DNA from: Umbilicaria muhlenbergii
Lineage: Eukaryota > Ascomycota > Lecanoromycetes > Umbilicariales > Umbilicariaceae
Direction: 5' to 3'
NCBI GenBank assembly: GCA_000611775.1
Contig: KK106981.1
Location: 3,400,672-3,464,671 of the forward strand
Length of the DNA stretch: 64,000 nt
The notes beneath the pieces are model-generated. The model worked only from the letters and a program-made list of their open reading frames with translations. It was not told where the DNA came from and made no database searches. A program made the translations under genes and the position numbers. The number at the start of each line of letters is the position of its first letter. Position 1 is the first letter of the stretch. Positions 49,069 through 62,208 of the stretch are shown here, piece after piece.

Positions 49069-49216
49069 GAATTAATTAAGTTAATCTGATAAAAGTGTAT
49101 AATTCATAAGTTGATGATGATGATTTTTAAATTTAAACAACAGCTTCTTTTATCTGACTGAGTTAAGATGCTTAAGTTAAACATTTCTTTAATGGGAAGT
49201 GAGATGAGGTTTAAAG

Positions 49217-49743
49217 TCAGGTTTTGAAAAAGAGTTTAAAGTGAAATTTCTGTGAGCTCAGAGACTAATCTTCAAGTGAGTTTGAGGTGAAATTAATGTC
49301 AAAAGTGACTTAAAGCTTGATGACTTAAAACTTTAATAATTAAAGGGGAAATGATGACAGAATGATGATTATAAAAGTCAGGTTTAAATTATCATCACCT
49401 CATCATTTAAATCACTTTAAATGAGGTAAGGCTGAGAGAACTTCATCATTAAATGTCATATCAAAGGCAGGTTTTGAAGAAAGGTTTAAAGTGAGATTTT
49501 CATGAACTTAAAGACTGATCTTCAAATGAGTTTAAAGTGAAATTAATGTCAGAGGTGATTTAAAGCTTGATAACTTAAAACTTTAATGATTAAAGAGTGT
49601 TGTGAGCTTATTTGTAAATCATGATGACTGATTATGATAAAGAAATGATGATGAAAGGTGATTATAAAAGTCAAGTTTAAATTATCATCACCTCATCATT
49701 TGAATCACTTTAAGTGAGGTAAGGCTGAGAGAACTTCATCATC
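49217..49743. repeat. Tandem direct repeat, two copies of about 235-277 bp
   Basis: Copy 1 (about 49,217-49,450) and copy 2 (about 49,467-49,743) share the same order of words, from CAGGTTTTGAA through TTAAAGCTTGAT to GAGGTAAGGCTGAGAGAA. Copy 2 carries an extra segment of about 40 bp. Could be an LTR array or satellite remnant next to the gypsy fragment. Confidence 0.75.
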
Positions 49744-50249
49744 AGACATTATATTAAATCTGATCTGTGATTTTTAAATTTTAAATAAAGTTAAACTTCT
49801 CTGCTGTTCTACTTTGATTTAATTAATTTATTTAATTAATTCTGGCAGTCTCCTCTTCTTGATAAAAACTTAATGTTAATGCTGTTTAAGTAATGATGTG
49901 ATAATTCTATTGATGCAATGAGCTCATATTAATGTGAATGTCAGGAGCTCAGTCAGGAGCTCAGTTTAATAATAAGTAAATATAAGCAATCATGAGCAGT
50001 AATCATGAGCATGAGCAATCATTATATTGAAGACATTCATGATAACATCATCTCCTCATTATCATGAAATACTGAGCTCACTCAGTATGTTGTTATTGAC
50101 AGTATCACTGTCCTTTGACTCAGTACTTCTGCATACTTCATTTCAGTTCACTTCATTTGAACAGTAGAGGTGGTGTCATAAAATGAATGTGATAAGACTG
50201 TCATTACTGTTTCATTCATGAGCTTTAAATCATCTTGATTATCATCATT
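49744..50249. other. AT-rich stretch with short direct repeats
   Basis: Contains a doubled GTCAGGAGCTCA word near 49,938-49,962 and several CATGAGCA words to 50,020. Possibly the 3' terminal region of the gypsy fragment that follows; no clear LTR pair seen. Confidence 0.35.
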
Positions 50250-53200
50250 TAATGATTTATATGTTTAAATCTCTTCTTTTTTTCTGACTTGAAGTCAGAT
50301 TATGTACTTTTTCATGTCTTGCATATAATATCTCTTAAGCTTCTCATCACTGTAAAGTGTTTTTATTCAGTCATTAAGATTCTCTTTTATTATTTAAATC
50401 AATATTCTCAGTTTTTTTCATCTTGCTTTCAATTTTCTTTCTCATTAATTATTTAACTGAGTATCTCTCATTAACATTAAATCCCTGGCTTTGAGTAATT
50501 CTTGAGTCATAATTTACATTACTTCATTCTTGCCTTGATGTGTCATCAGTGAGTCAGTAGCACATCTTCAGTTTTCATCTTTAATAATCACATAAAGGTC
50601 ATGAGCTTTGTTCACTTTCACTTTTATTTCATCAGTTCATGTTGATAGCTTAAGTGAATATGTGTTGAAATGAGTTAATCTCAGCTTATACCTTAAAAGA
50701 AGTTCAGCAGGACTGTATTCATGAACTTGAATTAATCAAATGTTGATGCTCAGTGTGATTTCAGGTATATATCAGGATCAAGTGTTCAGTGTTGCTGCAT
50801 TTATGCAATTCACTCATAATTGAGATAGCATTAATTGCACATTTTATTCAATTAATCTCACTGATGATGAATGATTTACTGATGCTGTCATGTGAGTTAC
50901 ATCATGAGTTTTAAATATCACCTTGATATCTTTCTCAGTAAAGTGAGATTCATTGTCATTATAAATCATCTTTGCTCATTCAAATACTGAAATAATGTGA
51001 TTACAAAGAAGGTCAGTGACTTCTGCCTGTATGCAGAACTTGTATGACATCAATTAAATAAACTGAGTATAATAATCAATCATCAGAAGGATGTATTTAT
51101 GCTCAGTAATGCTGCAAGTCAGCTTGATTAATTTAAAAAAGTTAATACTTATCATCAACATGAGTTCAAACTGCTGCAGATGCTTTAATTCTTCTTTTTC
51201 AATTTTATGCCTCTTGAGCTGATAAGTTGAACAGGAGCAGCATCATGTCTTGACATCATGAACTTAAATTAATCAGTATGCTTCATCAATTAACCTGTTC
51301 AAAGTGATCAAATCACTGTAGTGCTCACAAGTGTCATGCATGTATGATAGAATTTTGAGGATTTCCTCTTCAATCAAGCATGATGACTTAACCTTATTTA
51401 CTTTTGTATAAAGTAGTTGACTTGATCTGTTTATGAAACTGTATCTTGAAATCTTCCTCATAAGTGCATGCAGTTTAATTCAAGAAATATCTCTGAGACC
51501 TTCTCTTTTAAACCTCAGGTATTGAATTATTCATTTCATTAATTTTGATTTATTAAACTTTTATCATTCCTTTTCTGCATATTCATCAATCAACAGTCTT
51601 GCATTGATGTGTGTGATTCAATCATCAGGGAGTATGAGCATGATCATGCATGAAAAGTCTTTCAGAGTGAATTCATTCATTAATTTAATTAATAATCAGC
51701 TCAATTCATCTGTGATGTTTATCATTGAATCACTGACCTGGTGGTGATGAATGATGTAGTCATACTCATTTAATTGATCTTGTCATGCTGTTATGCATTC
51801 ATGATCATCTGTTTCTTGAGTGAGTATAAACTTCAACACTTGATGATTAGTATAAATTATTACAGGAGATTTGTTACTCATAATTAATCATCAGACTTTC
51901 ATTAAGCATCTCACTACTGTCAAACATTTTCTTTTCATGTTTAAATAATAAGTTTTGATGTCATTCAGTTGATATAACAGAAACATTATGATCTTGACTT
52001 TTGCTTAATTCTTTAATATTAAATTCTCATTCATTGAGGTGTTCTGCAATTGAAATAATATCTCCCTGATACAGTTTTTGCTTGTATCAGTTGTGAGGTG
52101 ATACTGAACCTTGAGGTCTGCTTTAATCATGACATTAAATAATATGCTCTGCTTAATGTGATTAAAGGATTTCTGCTGTTCTTCCCCTCATATGAAATCA
52201 TTTAAGCTTATTCATTTCACTCATTTTTTCTGTATGATGATATGATGCAATCTTTTCAATTGAGTGAGTTTTATAAAATCTTTATCACAGTTCTTAATAT
52301 TAAGTTTTACTTTTTTTTTAATTGAGTCTGCAGTTACCTGCTTTAAGTATGCTTGCTTCATTATGAGTACATGCTTCACTCATCTCAGTATGAAATTTTG
52401 AAGGAAGGGGATTAAGTAAAGAAATTCATTCAATTGTGCTCAGTTCTGTGATATTAATTAATTTAAAATTTTCTCATGATGCTTTATAAAGGGTCTGATA
52501 TTTTCAGGCTCATCAGTGAAGTTTAATAAATTCAAGTTATCAGTAAATATGACAGTCTTGAGAAGATTAAAGTATATCAGTCTGAATGCTACCCTCAGGA
52601 AGTAGCTAAATTTCAGAAATTAATAAAGAGTTTTGAAGTCAGTAGCTGATGCTGCATGATCATTTATAAATGAGATCATTATTACATTTTCATGATTCTT
52701 GATAATAATTGACATTCTGACCTCCTTGATGCATTCATTTTAAGGTATTGGCTTAAAAATCAAGTCTGTAAACTGAGAGTAAGTGTGTGAAGCACCTTTG
52801 AGGCCTTGACTCATTCATCAGTATGCATATTAATCATGTGAGGTGATGATGCCGGCTTTATACTCATCTTCAGGTTTGATTGAAACAGCTTAATAACTGT
52901 TTGAAGCATCAGTGCTGAAATAACAGAAGGATTTCAACTTGATCAGAGTTTTCAACACTTTTTTCAACTGATGCATCAGATATTCTGACTTGATGATGCA
53001 TTTGTTGACTGAGATGAAGTTATATATTACTTTAAGCTGATCAGATTTCTTCTTCTTTGAGGGGAATTTAATTCTTGCTGCTCAATTGTTATTCATTTAA
53101 GTAATAATGCCTGCCTTCTTTAATTCTGAGAAGATTTAATTTGTGAATTCCCTCTCTTGTGAAGTATATTGAGGTAGTTTCTCTCTGCATGACTTCACAT

Positions 53201-53287
53201 CAGGAGTCAAGTTGATTGAATGTTTTATTAAATCAGTTGATCAGATTTTCTGCATGATGATGATAAAGCAGTTCTTTCAGATATACA
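50250..53287 (-). mobile_element. Ty3/gypsy fragment A (RT to integrase), fossil
   Basis: Minus-strand gypsy Pol remains: reverse transcriptase region (about 52,400-53,270), RNase H (about 51,800-52,300), then the integrase zinc-binding domain in an open 62-codon stretch at 51,461-51,273 (His/Cys pattern), and the integrase core below it (about 50,500-51,200). RT before integrase fixes the Ty3/gypsy order. The 5' part is missing because another element abuts at 53,288. Left limit approximate. Many interruptions; old. Confidence 0.7.
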
Positions 53288-54218
53288 TAGAGTGACCGCC
53301 AGGACGGGAGTCCCGGTTCAGGATGAAGAGATGAGATGAGACAGAACAGGATATGAGATCAAGCAGTAATCTCATCCTCTGAGACTGAGATGAGAGTCCT
53401 GTCCCGTCCCGTCCTGTGATCTCAGCAGGATCCTGGTCACGTGACTCCTTATATGACTGTCAGTGGTTTTGGGACACGGAAAAGGGAAAAACGGCTTTCA
53501 AAACAGCTTCAATGACGGCCTCAAAAAACAGCTTCCAAAACGGCTTCAACGACGGCCTTAAAAAACGGCTTCCAAAACGGCTTCAACGACGGCCTCAAAA
53601 AACGGCTTCCAAAACGGCCTCAACGACGGCCTCAAAAAACAGCTTCCAAAACGGCTTCAACGACGGCCTCAAAGAACAGCTTCCAAAACGGCTTCAACGA
53701 CAGCCTCAAAAAACAGCTTCCAAAACGGCTTCAACGACGGCCTCAAAAAACGGCTTCCAAAACGGCCTCAACGACGGCCTCAAAAAACGGCTTCCAAAAC
53801 AGCTTCAACGACAGCCTCAAAGAACAGCTTCCAAAACAGCTTCAATGACAGCCTCAAAGAACAGCCTCAAAAAACAGCTTTCAAAATGTGACTGAGAGTC
53901 AGTGAACTGATTATTACATGATGTTGAGATTCAAATTAATAATTTTAATGATTCAATGTAATGATCTATGATGAAATGTAAACTGATGACTCCTTAGATG
54001 ACATTTAACTTAATGTGATACTGTATCAAGCCTCTTTAGGTTAAGCTTAGGTTATTGTCATCATGACATATCAATAATGCTGAGACAACAGGACTATTCC
54101 CATCTCATTCAGTCAACAAAATCAGGACTGAACTGAAAATTCATCACTGAGACAGGATGAGATTGAGATGAGACAGAGATTAAAAATCTGGTTCTGTCTC
54201 ATCTCAACAGTCATCATA
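53288..54218. mobile_element. Inverted-repeat element carrying a 37-bp minisatellite
   Basis: About 931 bp. The ends can be paired as 22-bp inverted repeats (left TAGAGTGACCGCCAGGACGG..), where 13 positions are identical, 8 differ by transitions and one by a transversion. GATGAGACAGAAC-like words then recur inside both ends. The left end and the minisatellite keep CpG sites, while the right half is mutated. No transposase. It sits between gypsy fragment A and gypsy element B. No target duplication was found, so the exact limits are uncertain. Confidence 0.55.
53490..53885. repeat. 37-bp minisatellite, about ten copies
   Basis: CTTCAACGACGGCCTCAAAA followed by AACGGCTTCCAAAACGG, period 37 bp, with variants. 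Its core GCTTCCAAAACGGCC is the reverse complement of words in the degenerate part of the array at 35.7-35.85 kb, so the two arrays are related and in opposite orientation. The 159-codon plus frame across it is a by-product of the repeat. Confidence 0.85.
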
Positions 54219-54239
54219 GTGAGTGAGAACTTGACATTC

Positions 54240-54519
54240 TGTAAGAGGCTGAGTGTACGACGGTCATTGTAGTGATGTTTGAACGGGGTGTCGTAGGCAA
54301 TATAATCATGATGAGGTCAATGCAATGGTTATACATCTTCTATTCAGTGGCAAAACTGATCACTGAGGAAGCAGGTTTCTGAACCTCCTTGTGAAGAGTT
54401 TTACTTGATGTCAAGGCGCTAGGCGCTGAGTCATCATGTTTATATAATGTCATACTATAGTGTCATACTATAGTGTTGTACTTGTTGTACTGTCATACTA
54501 TTATATGATGACTCTGACA
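54240..54519 (-). repeat. Gypsy B LTR, left copy
   Basis: Direct partner of 62,209-62,482. Differences (about 13) are all transitions and all lie in the first 125 bp; the remaining about 150 bp are identical. Internal 13-15-bp repeats of GTCATACTATAGT at 54,448-54,505. Confidence 0.9.
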
Positions 54520-54939
54520 CAGCATTCCCCTTCTCATGATGTCATCTCTGAGGTCAATTGACTTTGAATCTGTCATCATAGACATCATCATGATGACCTG
54601 ATAAGTGATTGATCATGTAGAGTGAGGGTGTGAAACTGCACTAAGGTAAGGCTGATCACATGCCTCACTTAATTGTGATGATATCACACCTGGCAGTAAG
54701 TTCCTCCTAACATAAACATTGAAATTAAAATGTTTATCATAGATTCAAAATGCTCTTCTCTTGTGTTTCTTCTTTGTCATCTCTCTTACAACATGTCATC
54801 ATACTTCTCATGATTTTTTCACAGCTCATTGAGTGACTTAATGACTTCATGATGTCATCCTCATTGCAGAGGTGTTCACCTCATGAAGGGAGCATCATGA
54901 AGCTTGCAGCTCACAGCTCAACATTCTTGTGATGTCATA

Positions 54940-55600
54940 CTTCCTGTTGTACATTGTATGAATGCTAACATGATATATAAGCAATCAATAATTGAACTCT
55001 TGAACTCACAGCCATGAACAACAGTGAAGACCCGCCTTCATCAGGGAAGCTCATCAATCTCTGAGCTCAATGTGATGAGGAGGGCTCTGAATCAGAGTTA
55101 ATGAGTGAAACTGTGATGATCAACACCTTCAGAAAGAGATGAGGAAACAGAGTGATAAAACTGACTGTTCAACACTTGAAGAGAGTTAAGCATCTACCTT
55201 TGAATGACATCTTCAGCAGCAGTTCTTGCTCTGTGTGATGTCATGATGATACCTCACTGCTGGCTCACGTGCAGCAGGCTCATCATCATGAGCGTGTGAT
55301 TTGAGAGAACCTCAGTCACATGTTGTCAGGTACTGCTCACTGTGGCTCTTGTATAAGAATCAGAGTTGATCACTGCTTTGTGTTGAACAGAGGAGCCTGC
55401 ACGTGTTGCATATCTCTCTGCAATTCTCATGAGTAATGCATGACAGAGCCTTTGATCATCACTGCTCTTGACTTTGAAAGCTCTGATGTTGTTGTCCTGA
55501 TGCATGTTTATGATGATCAGAGGGGTGACAGCACACTGTAAGTCTGTCTTTTTTAATTTCCTTTTGTTTTGTTTAATATGACAAAGTGTCATACTTTATG
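54940..55600 (+). other. Plus-strand coding-like stretch antisense to gypsy B, broken
   Basis: In the Pol-free part of element B, a TATATAAG box at about 54,974 is followed by a plus-strand ATG at 55,014 and a coding-like stretch with a Cys-His-His pattern (SLLAHVQQAHH near 55,255) resembling half of a C2H2 finger. It is interrupted and treated as a fossil accessory frame, possibly an antisense gene of the element or a separate insertion. Weak evidence. Confidence 0.3.
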
Positions 55601-55625
55601 TCATACTTTTGTCATACTTTATGTC
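55572..55625. repeat. GTCATACTTT short tandem repeat
   Basis: Four GTCATACTTT-like units in AT-rich DNA of element B. Confidence 0.7.
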
Positions 55626-56258
55626 ATACTTTTGCATTGCTAACTAGTCATAGTGTTCAATGACTGATCATCAGATTCTCATGCTGTCACTTCTTATCAG
55701 TCATTATCAGCATCCTTCACACCCCCTGCAGCTGCTCCTCAACATGAGTCTCATGACATTCATAATGAGGTGATTAATGTTAATTCAGTAGTTCTGAGAA
55801 GCTCATTCAAGCTCTTGCTGTCTTGTTGAAAAGCACTGCTCACACTCTTCACATCCTCAACACTCATTAATCTCATCATCATCAAGAGTATATTGAACTC
55901 TGTGAGCAGCATCATGTTGAGGAGATGAGATCAGAGGCTTCATCAAACAGCAAAAAAGAATTTGAGACAGTGAAAGACAAGTAGATAAATGAGGATGACT
56001 TGATGTGACACTGATGAGAAGTTGAATGCAAGGTGTTGATCTCAAGTTCATTTTAATCTTCAGACCTGAAATGAAATGCTTCTGCACTTAAGTGTTCTCT
56101 GCAATGTGACACATCTGTGATAATATAATTTATGCAGTAATTCTATTAAAGATCCTGTTATAATGTTGTAGTGTTGTAGCTCCTGTCATACTTGTTGTAA
56201 AGCACAAGCTCTGTCATAGAAGATTAAGTTAACAAAGTTGACAAAGTTTTCAGTTCTT

Positions 56259-56370
56259 AAGACTCATGACTTTTGTGACAGCTTCTCAATTGATCTTGAA
56301 GGGTCACATCTTAAAGCTCATGACTTTTGTGACAGCTTCTCAATTGATCTTGAAGAATCACATCTTAAAG
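56259..56370. repeat. Two tandem 54-bp copies
   Basis: The word CTCATGACTTTTGTGACAGC recurs 54 bp apart, and the whole unit is repeated nearly exactly, inside element B. Confidence 0.85.
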
Positions 56371-58162
56371 CTCACCTGAATTTCTGTTTGTCAGAGTTGT
56401 CAGCATGAAATTTTCACATTTTTGCCTTTACATTGCAGATGAAGTGTGTTGATTCTCATGTGTCATCTCACACCTGATCTGTCAGCTTTCATTTGATGAG
56501 GTATTGAAGCCTGTCATCATGAACATGATTATTCACAATTGCCTTGACTTCTCACTCATCATCTCAGTTGAGTAGTAGGTCTTTTCCTGCCAATGCAGAG
56601 GACACATGACATGTGCCTTGAAATGACTTCAATAAAGTGATGTTGAATACATTATAAATGTTTTGATCCTCTGAGAGGTCAAGTTCATACAATGATTGAC
56701 TTATCACACATCATATCATGAATGAGCTGAGCTTTTTTCAATGCAGTTTCTTTGTCTGCTTGTTCACTGACACATTCTTTTCATTGATCAGTACTAAATC
56801 ACCTTCTTTGAATGTTATCTCTGTTCAGCACTGATTATAATAATTTGCATACATCTTGTTGACCTGTCATAACTGCTTCTGAGTTGTTGCAATTTGATCT
56901 TGAAGCTGCTGTGCATCTGCATAGAGTCTTATTTGTTCATGTGAGTGCTGTATAAACAGCCTACTTAAGCTCATCTGAGGGTCTCACCTTAAATTAAGCT
57001 GAAAGGGGCTCTTTCTTGTAGCAGCATGTATGAAGTTGTTGTATGAGAACTTCATGCAGAGTAAAAGCTTCACTCAGTCCTCTTGCTGCTCATCAATGAA
57101 TATGCATAAATACATCTTCAGGGACTGATTCTGCCTCTCTGTTTGACTGTCAGTTTGCGGGTGAAAAGCTGTTGACATGTTATGATGACATCACATGTGA
57201 AAGCAGAAGCTGATTCACTGCTTCAACATAAACAGCTTGTCTCTGTCTGTGATTAAAACTTTTGACACATCATGATGCTTGACTATGTCCTGAATAAACA
57301 CTTCAATAAAGTCAGCAATCAACATTGTCTTCTGTACTGAAATATAATGAGCCATTTTGATCAACTTATTAATTATGATGAGGATTGAATCTCATGTCAT
57401 ACTTTCATATGTGCTGCTCAGTGGCAGGTCCGTAATGAAGTTCATTGTCATCATATGTCATGACACTTTCAGGACTGATAATGAGTTTAATAATTTATAT
57501 GATTTGTGATGAGCTGACTTCACCTTTTGACATTCAACACAGTCATGACAGTAACATCATACATCTCTAACAGTGTCAAATCAATCATAAGATCATCACA
57601 TCAATTCTGCAGTTCTTGACTTCTTGAAATGATCTGCAAAAACATCATCATGAAATCAACTGATCATTGCATTGTGAAGAGCAGAGTTCTGCAGAACATA
57701 AATCTTACTGTTATAATGTATGACATCATTTATTTCTTGCTAACATTTTCATATATCTGACAGTATAAATGCCATATTTGGCTGCATTTCTGATGTCATG
57801 ATCATCTCAAGGTTCATGTCTATATTCATATTTGTCATCTCAAACTCAGTCAAGTTGTTTTTATCCTTGAAAGAGGTAGTTAATCCCTGTTGTACTCATC
57901 ATATCAAACTGTCTTTTGACTGCTCAGTATGAATTGCATGTTCAAGTTGTTTAATAGACATTCTTATATAAGCTGTTATCTCCTCACCTATTGATGAGCA
58001 AGTAGACATGAGTTGAAGCACTTCAACAGTGTCAGCAGAAGCACTATCCTCAATTTGAAGATTAATAGAAACATGACTTGCATCATCATTCATAACTGCA
58101 GTGTTTGCTGAGTTATTCTTAATTAAGTGCTGCTGAGGCTCTGCATATTTAAACTTTCTTAT

Positions 58163-58441
58163 TCAGTCACGGCTTGCTTCTTGAGCATGTAGGTAACAGA
58201 CTGCTGATGTTTCAGTCATATCATCAGCTTCAGTATTCATTATATTAATATATTCATCACAGCTTGCTTCTTGAGCATGTAGATCATGAACTGCTGATGT
58301 TTCAGTCATGCTGTCAGCTTCAGTATTCATCATATTGACATATTCATCATGGCTTGCTTCTTCTTGAGCAGATAAGTTCTGCATCACTGATGTTCTGATG
58401 AGACTGTCATCTTCAGTGTTCATCATACTGATAATATTCAT
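58163..58441 (-). repeat. Three tandem repeats of about 93 bp in an open stretch of gypsy B
   Basis: A 92-codon minus-strand open stretch consists of three copies of a 30-31 residue unit with the words MNTEADSMTETSAV and HAQEAS. It lies between the RNase H and integrase regions. The repeat has kept its frame. Confidence 0.75.
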
Positions 58442-61400
58442 TGTGACAGGTATGATGTTCTCTTGTTATAACTTCTGTCATACTGAGTGTCTTGACTGCA
58501 GCATCATTGCAGCAAGTGTGTATAATTTCTCCTGCACTGACTTATAATCCTTGCTTCCTAAATGGAAGGACTGTTGCATTATTTCAGCAGCAGTTGAGGT
58601 ATTGACAGCCTTCAGCAGTTCATAATCAGGTCATCTTGACAGACTGTCAGTAAAGTTCTTCTTGCCCTCTTGATATGTGATCTTAAAGTCATACTCAGTG
58701 AGCTTTTCAGCTCACTTGAGCTGCCTTCATGTGAGATTTGAGGTAGTCATGAACCAAACAAGGTTTGCATGATCAGTCAGTATGACAATTTGATGTTTAG
58801 CACCCTGACAGTAGTGCTGTTAATGATGCATGACTTTCATGATGACAAGGAGTTCTTGCTCACTTGTATCATATCAGGTCTCAGTATTTAGCAGCTTCTT
58901 GCTGTAGTAAGTAACTGATAATCAGTGCAATTGATCATCAACCTCAAAGTGTTGTGTCAAGATTTCATCAATTGTGAATTCAGAGGCGTCTGTTTCAACC
59001 CTCATGAGTTTGTTTTCATCAAAGTAGTGTAGTAATGAAGCACTCATGAAGATCTCCTTCAGAGCATTAAACACTTTCAATGCAGCTTCTGAAAGTGAAA
59101 AAGAGACAGGTACAACATTTTCTTGTTATAACTTTCCTCTGACTTGCAGGCTGCATGCTGAATAATTTGTATTAAACCTTTACAATGAGATCAGGCTGTT
59201 CTGCTTTCTTTTAATAACAATCTGTTGAGACTGAAGAGAAGAGAGTGATGTATTCTCAGTCTCCTTTTTATTCTTTCCTGTTTTCAGGAGATTTAACAGC
59301 AGTGTTGCAATTCATGAATAATCTCTTATAAACCTTTGAAAGAAGTTAATGAAGCCTAAAAAGACCTGCAATTCATGAACATTCTCTGATGATAATCATT
59401 CTTCAACAGCGTGAATCCTTTCTGAACTCATATGTATGCCTTCAGTATTGATCTTAAACCTCAGGAAGTTCACTTAAATTGAATTAAAAAAGCATTTGCT
59501 GATCTTAAGATGAAGATCATGACATCATAATGCAGTTAATACTTGTCATACATGCTCCTCATGTTCAGATTCATCTTTGCTGAAGATCAGGATATCATGT
59601 AGATAAATCATGCAGATTATATCAAGGAACTCATTAAGAGCCTTATCAATGAATGCCTGAAATGTAGCAGGAGCATTCATGAGACTGAAAGACATGACAA
59701 GATATTCAAACAGGCTGAATCATGTTTAAAATGCTGTTTTTCACTCATCTTCACCTTTGATTCATATTTAATTATATGCATTCTTGCAGTTCAGCTTAGT
59801 GAACTTCTTAACTCCTTGAAGATGATTCAACATGTCTGATATAAGTGATAATGAGTAGTGATTTTTAATGATAATATCATTCAAGCACTTATAATCAATG
59901 ACTAGTCATAAGCTGCTGTCTGATTTTGATACAAACATAACAGGTGAAGCTGCAGATGATATTAATTTACAAATTATACCTGCCTTCATAACATCATCTA
60001 GATATACCTTCAGTACATCAAGCTCAGTCAGAAACATTAAGTGTAACTTTCTGAATGAAGATTGCTGCTCTGATTTCAAGTCAATGACATGATCATGTGA
60101 ACCTCTCTCAAGTAAAGACTGCTTCTCAGCTGCCTGAAATATGTCTGTGAAGTCATGATATTCAGGAGGTAGACTGTCATAAACATTGTTGTACTTTTTG
60201 TCATATCACAATGAGTTCATCTGTAGGGTATATTTTTTCATATCAGTCACTAAGTCCGCCGGCCCTATAAAGCAGTCAGTAATGATGAGGTTGTTCATAT
60301 GTAAAACATTCTTCAACACCTTCTTTTCACTGATGATGAATATACAGCATGTGATAATATGTTTTGACTTTCTTCATAGGAATTTACCTGTATCATAGTA
60401 GTGATTTGGGTTTGCATGAATTAGAAATGATAACTCAAGAACAAAAGGAGCTGATGTGTTGTCTTGTGTGATAAAAAAATGATTGCTATAATGATAAGAT
60501 TAACTGTCAGTGTCATAAACTGTAATCATCAGTAAAACAGACTCTGATAGCTCAATCACATTACCTCATGCATTGCCTTGAGCCTCATAGGATTCAGTCA
60601 GTAGGGACAGCTTATTGACAACATCTCATGTGATTGTATTGCCCTGGCTGCTGTTGTCAATAATATATGAATATTTTTTCTTCAGATTATTTCTTGTTGT
60701 ATGAAAGTTCACCTCTAGCTGCCCTGATATCAGATGTGAGATATCATGAATGATAAATAAGAAGGTGAGCTGAAGATTAACTGTGAATCATTTATTTACA
60801 TCAATCATGATAATGACTACTGTTGATCATCCTGTTGTACATTCATTTGTTCAATGACTGATGACTTCACACTTGATACAGAGGCCTGCTGCTTTTCATG
60901 CATTCACTTCATTCTTAGAAATAAAGTCTTCTTGTCAGCATGAAGGTCTTGTGAACATCTGTGTTGTTGTCATGATCACTTTCTTCACAACTGATATGTG
61001 ATTTGAATTTCAGCTTTGATCATGATTACTTTCTTGATAAAAGCCTCATGAATTGTTTCCTTTTTCATGATTGAATTGTTGAGGGTGAGAAGTTTATTGT
61101 TTGATGAAAGATTCTTTTCTGTCATAGTATGACGTCTGTGTTGTACTTTTGTTGTTGTTGTCAGTTTTGCTTTGATGATCCTTTTTGATGTCTGAGCAGC
61201 TTCAGAATGATTCATGATTGATGATGATGTCAAGATGTGCTGAAATTTCCTGCACTGACTGTCTTGCAACCTGCGTCAGATCTCAACATCATAGTTCAAT
61301 CAGAACATGATGAGGAAGTCTTAATCATCAGTGATTTCAAATGAGCATCTCACTGATTTCCTTATGTGAAGCTGAAAGGAAGCAGTAGAGTTCTGATAAT

Positions 61401-62208
61401 TTGTCATATCAGGAGGTGATTGTATCATGACTGTGAAGTTCAACTACATTAAAGGTGATGATATTTCATTCATTCATGTCTTCATCAGGAGATAGGTTCT
61501 TCTCTAGAATCTTTAAAAAGTTGTTGTAAATGACTTAAATGTGATCATGCTGCTTCTTTTGCTTTCATCAGTCACTCATGACTGTTTTCTCAAGGTAGGT
61601 GCCTGCTCAGATGATGAAATCTCATTTGATAGAAAATTGCTCTGACATCAGCTCCTGATTCTGATTGATTTCATTCAGATATTCTTGAAGTTTTCATCTC
61701 ATGACTTTAACACCTCCTGCATAGAGATGAGACTCTCATGACTTTATAAGATGTCAAAAAGGGGGAGGTGTGATATCTGTCATAACTCAACATCATAATT
61801 CATGTGATGAACCTGCGTCATTTCTTGAGTTTATTGTAGTTGAAGGATCTTCTTGCAGATGTTAATTGAGCTCTTGAAGCTTCTTTTTATTGTTCTTAAA
61901 CTTAATTTCTTGTCATATGCATCATAATTGTAATCACTGACGCTTGATGACCTCCTGATTATGAGCAATGACTGCCTCAAGATCTTCAATGATGTCATCA
62001 GGGTTGCCTGCAGCAATATGTTTGTCATCATCAATGATGTCAGAAGTAAAGGTATTAATGACTGATAATGTAAACCTGTTAATTGAAGAGCTTGCCTCAG
62101 CTTAATTATCAACTGTTTCACTGACCTGATGAGATTGAAGTGTTGATGTCATCATGTCTTATTTGCTTTCAATGTGACTGTTCACCTGAAGGTACTGAGT
62201 GATCAGTA

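Noticed and set aside
53416-53895. 159-codon plus frame across the 37-bp array
   Set aside because: Repeat by-product; no domain.
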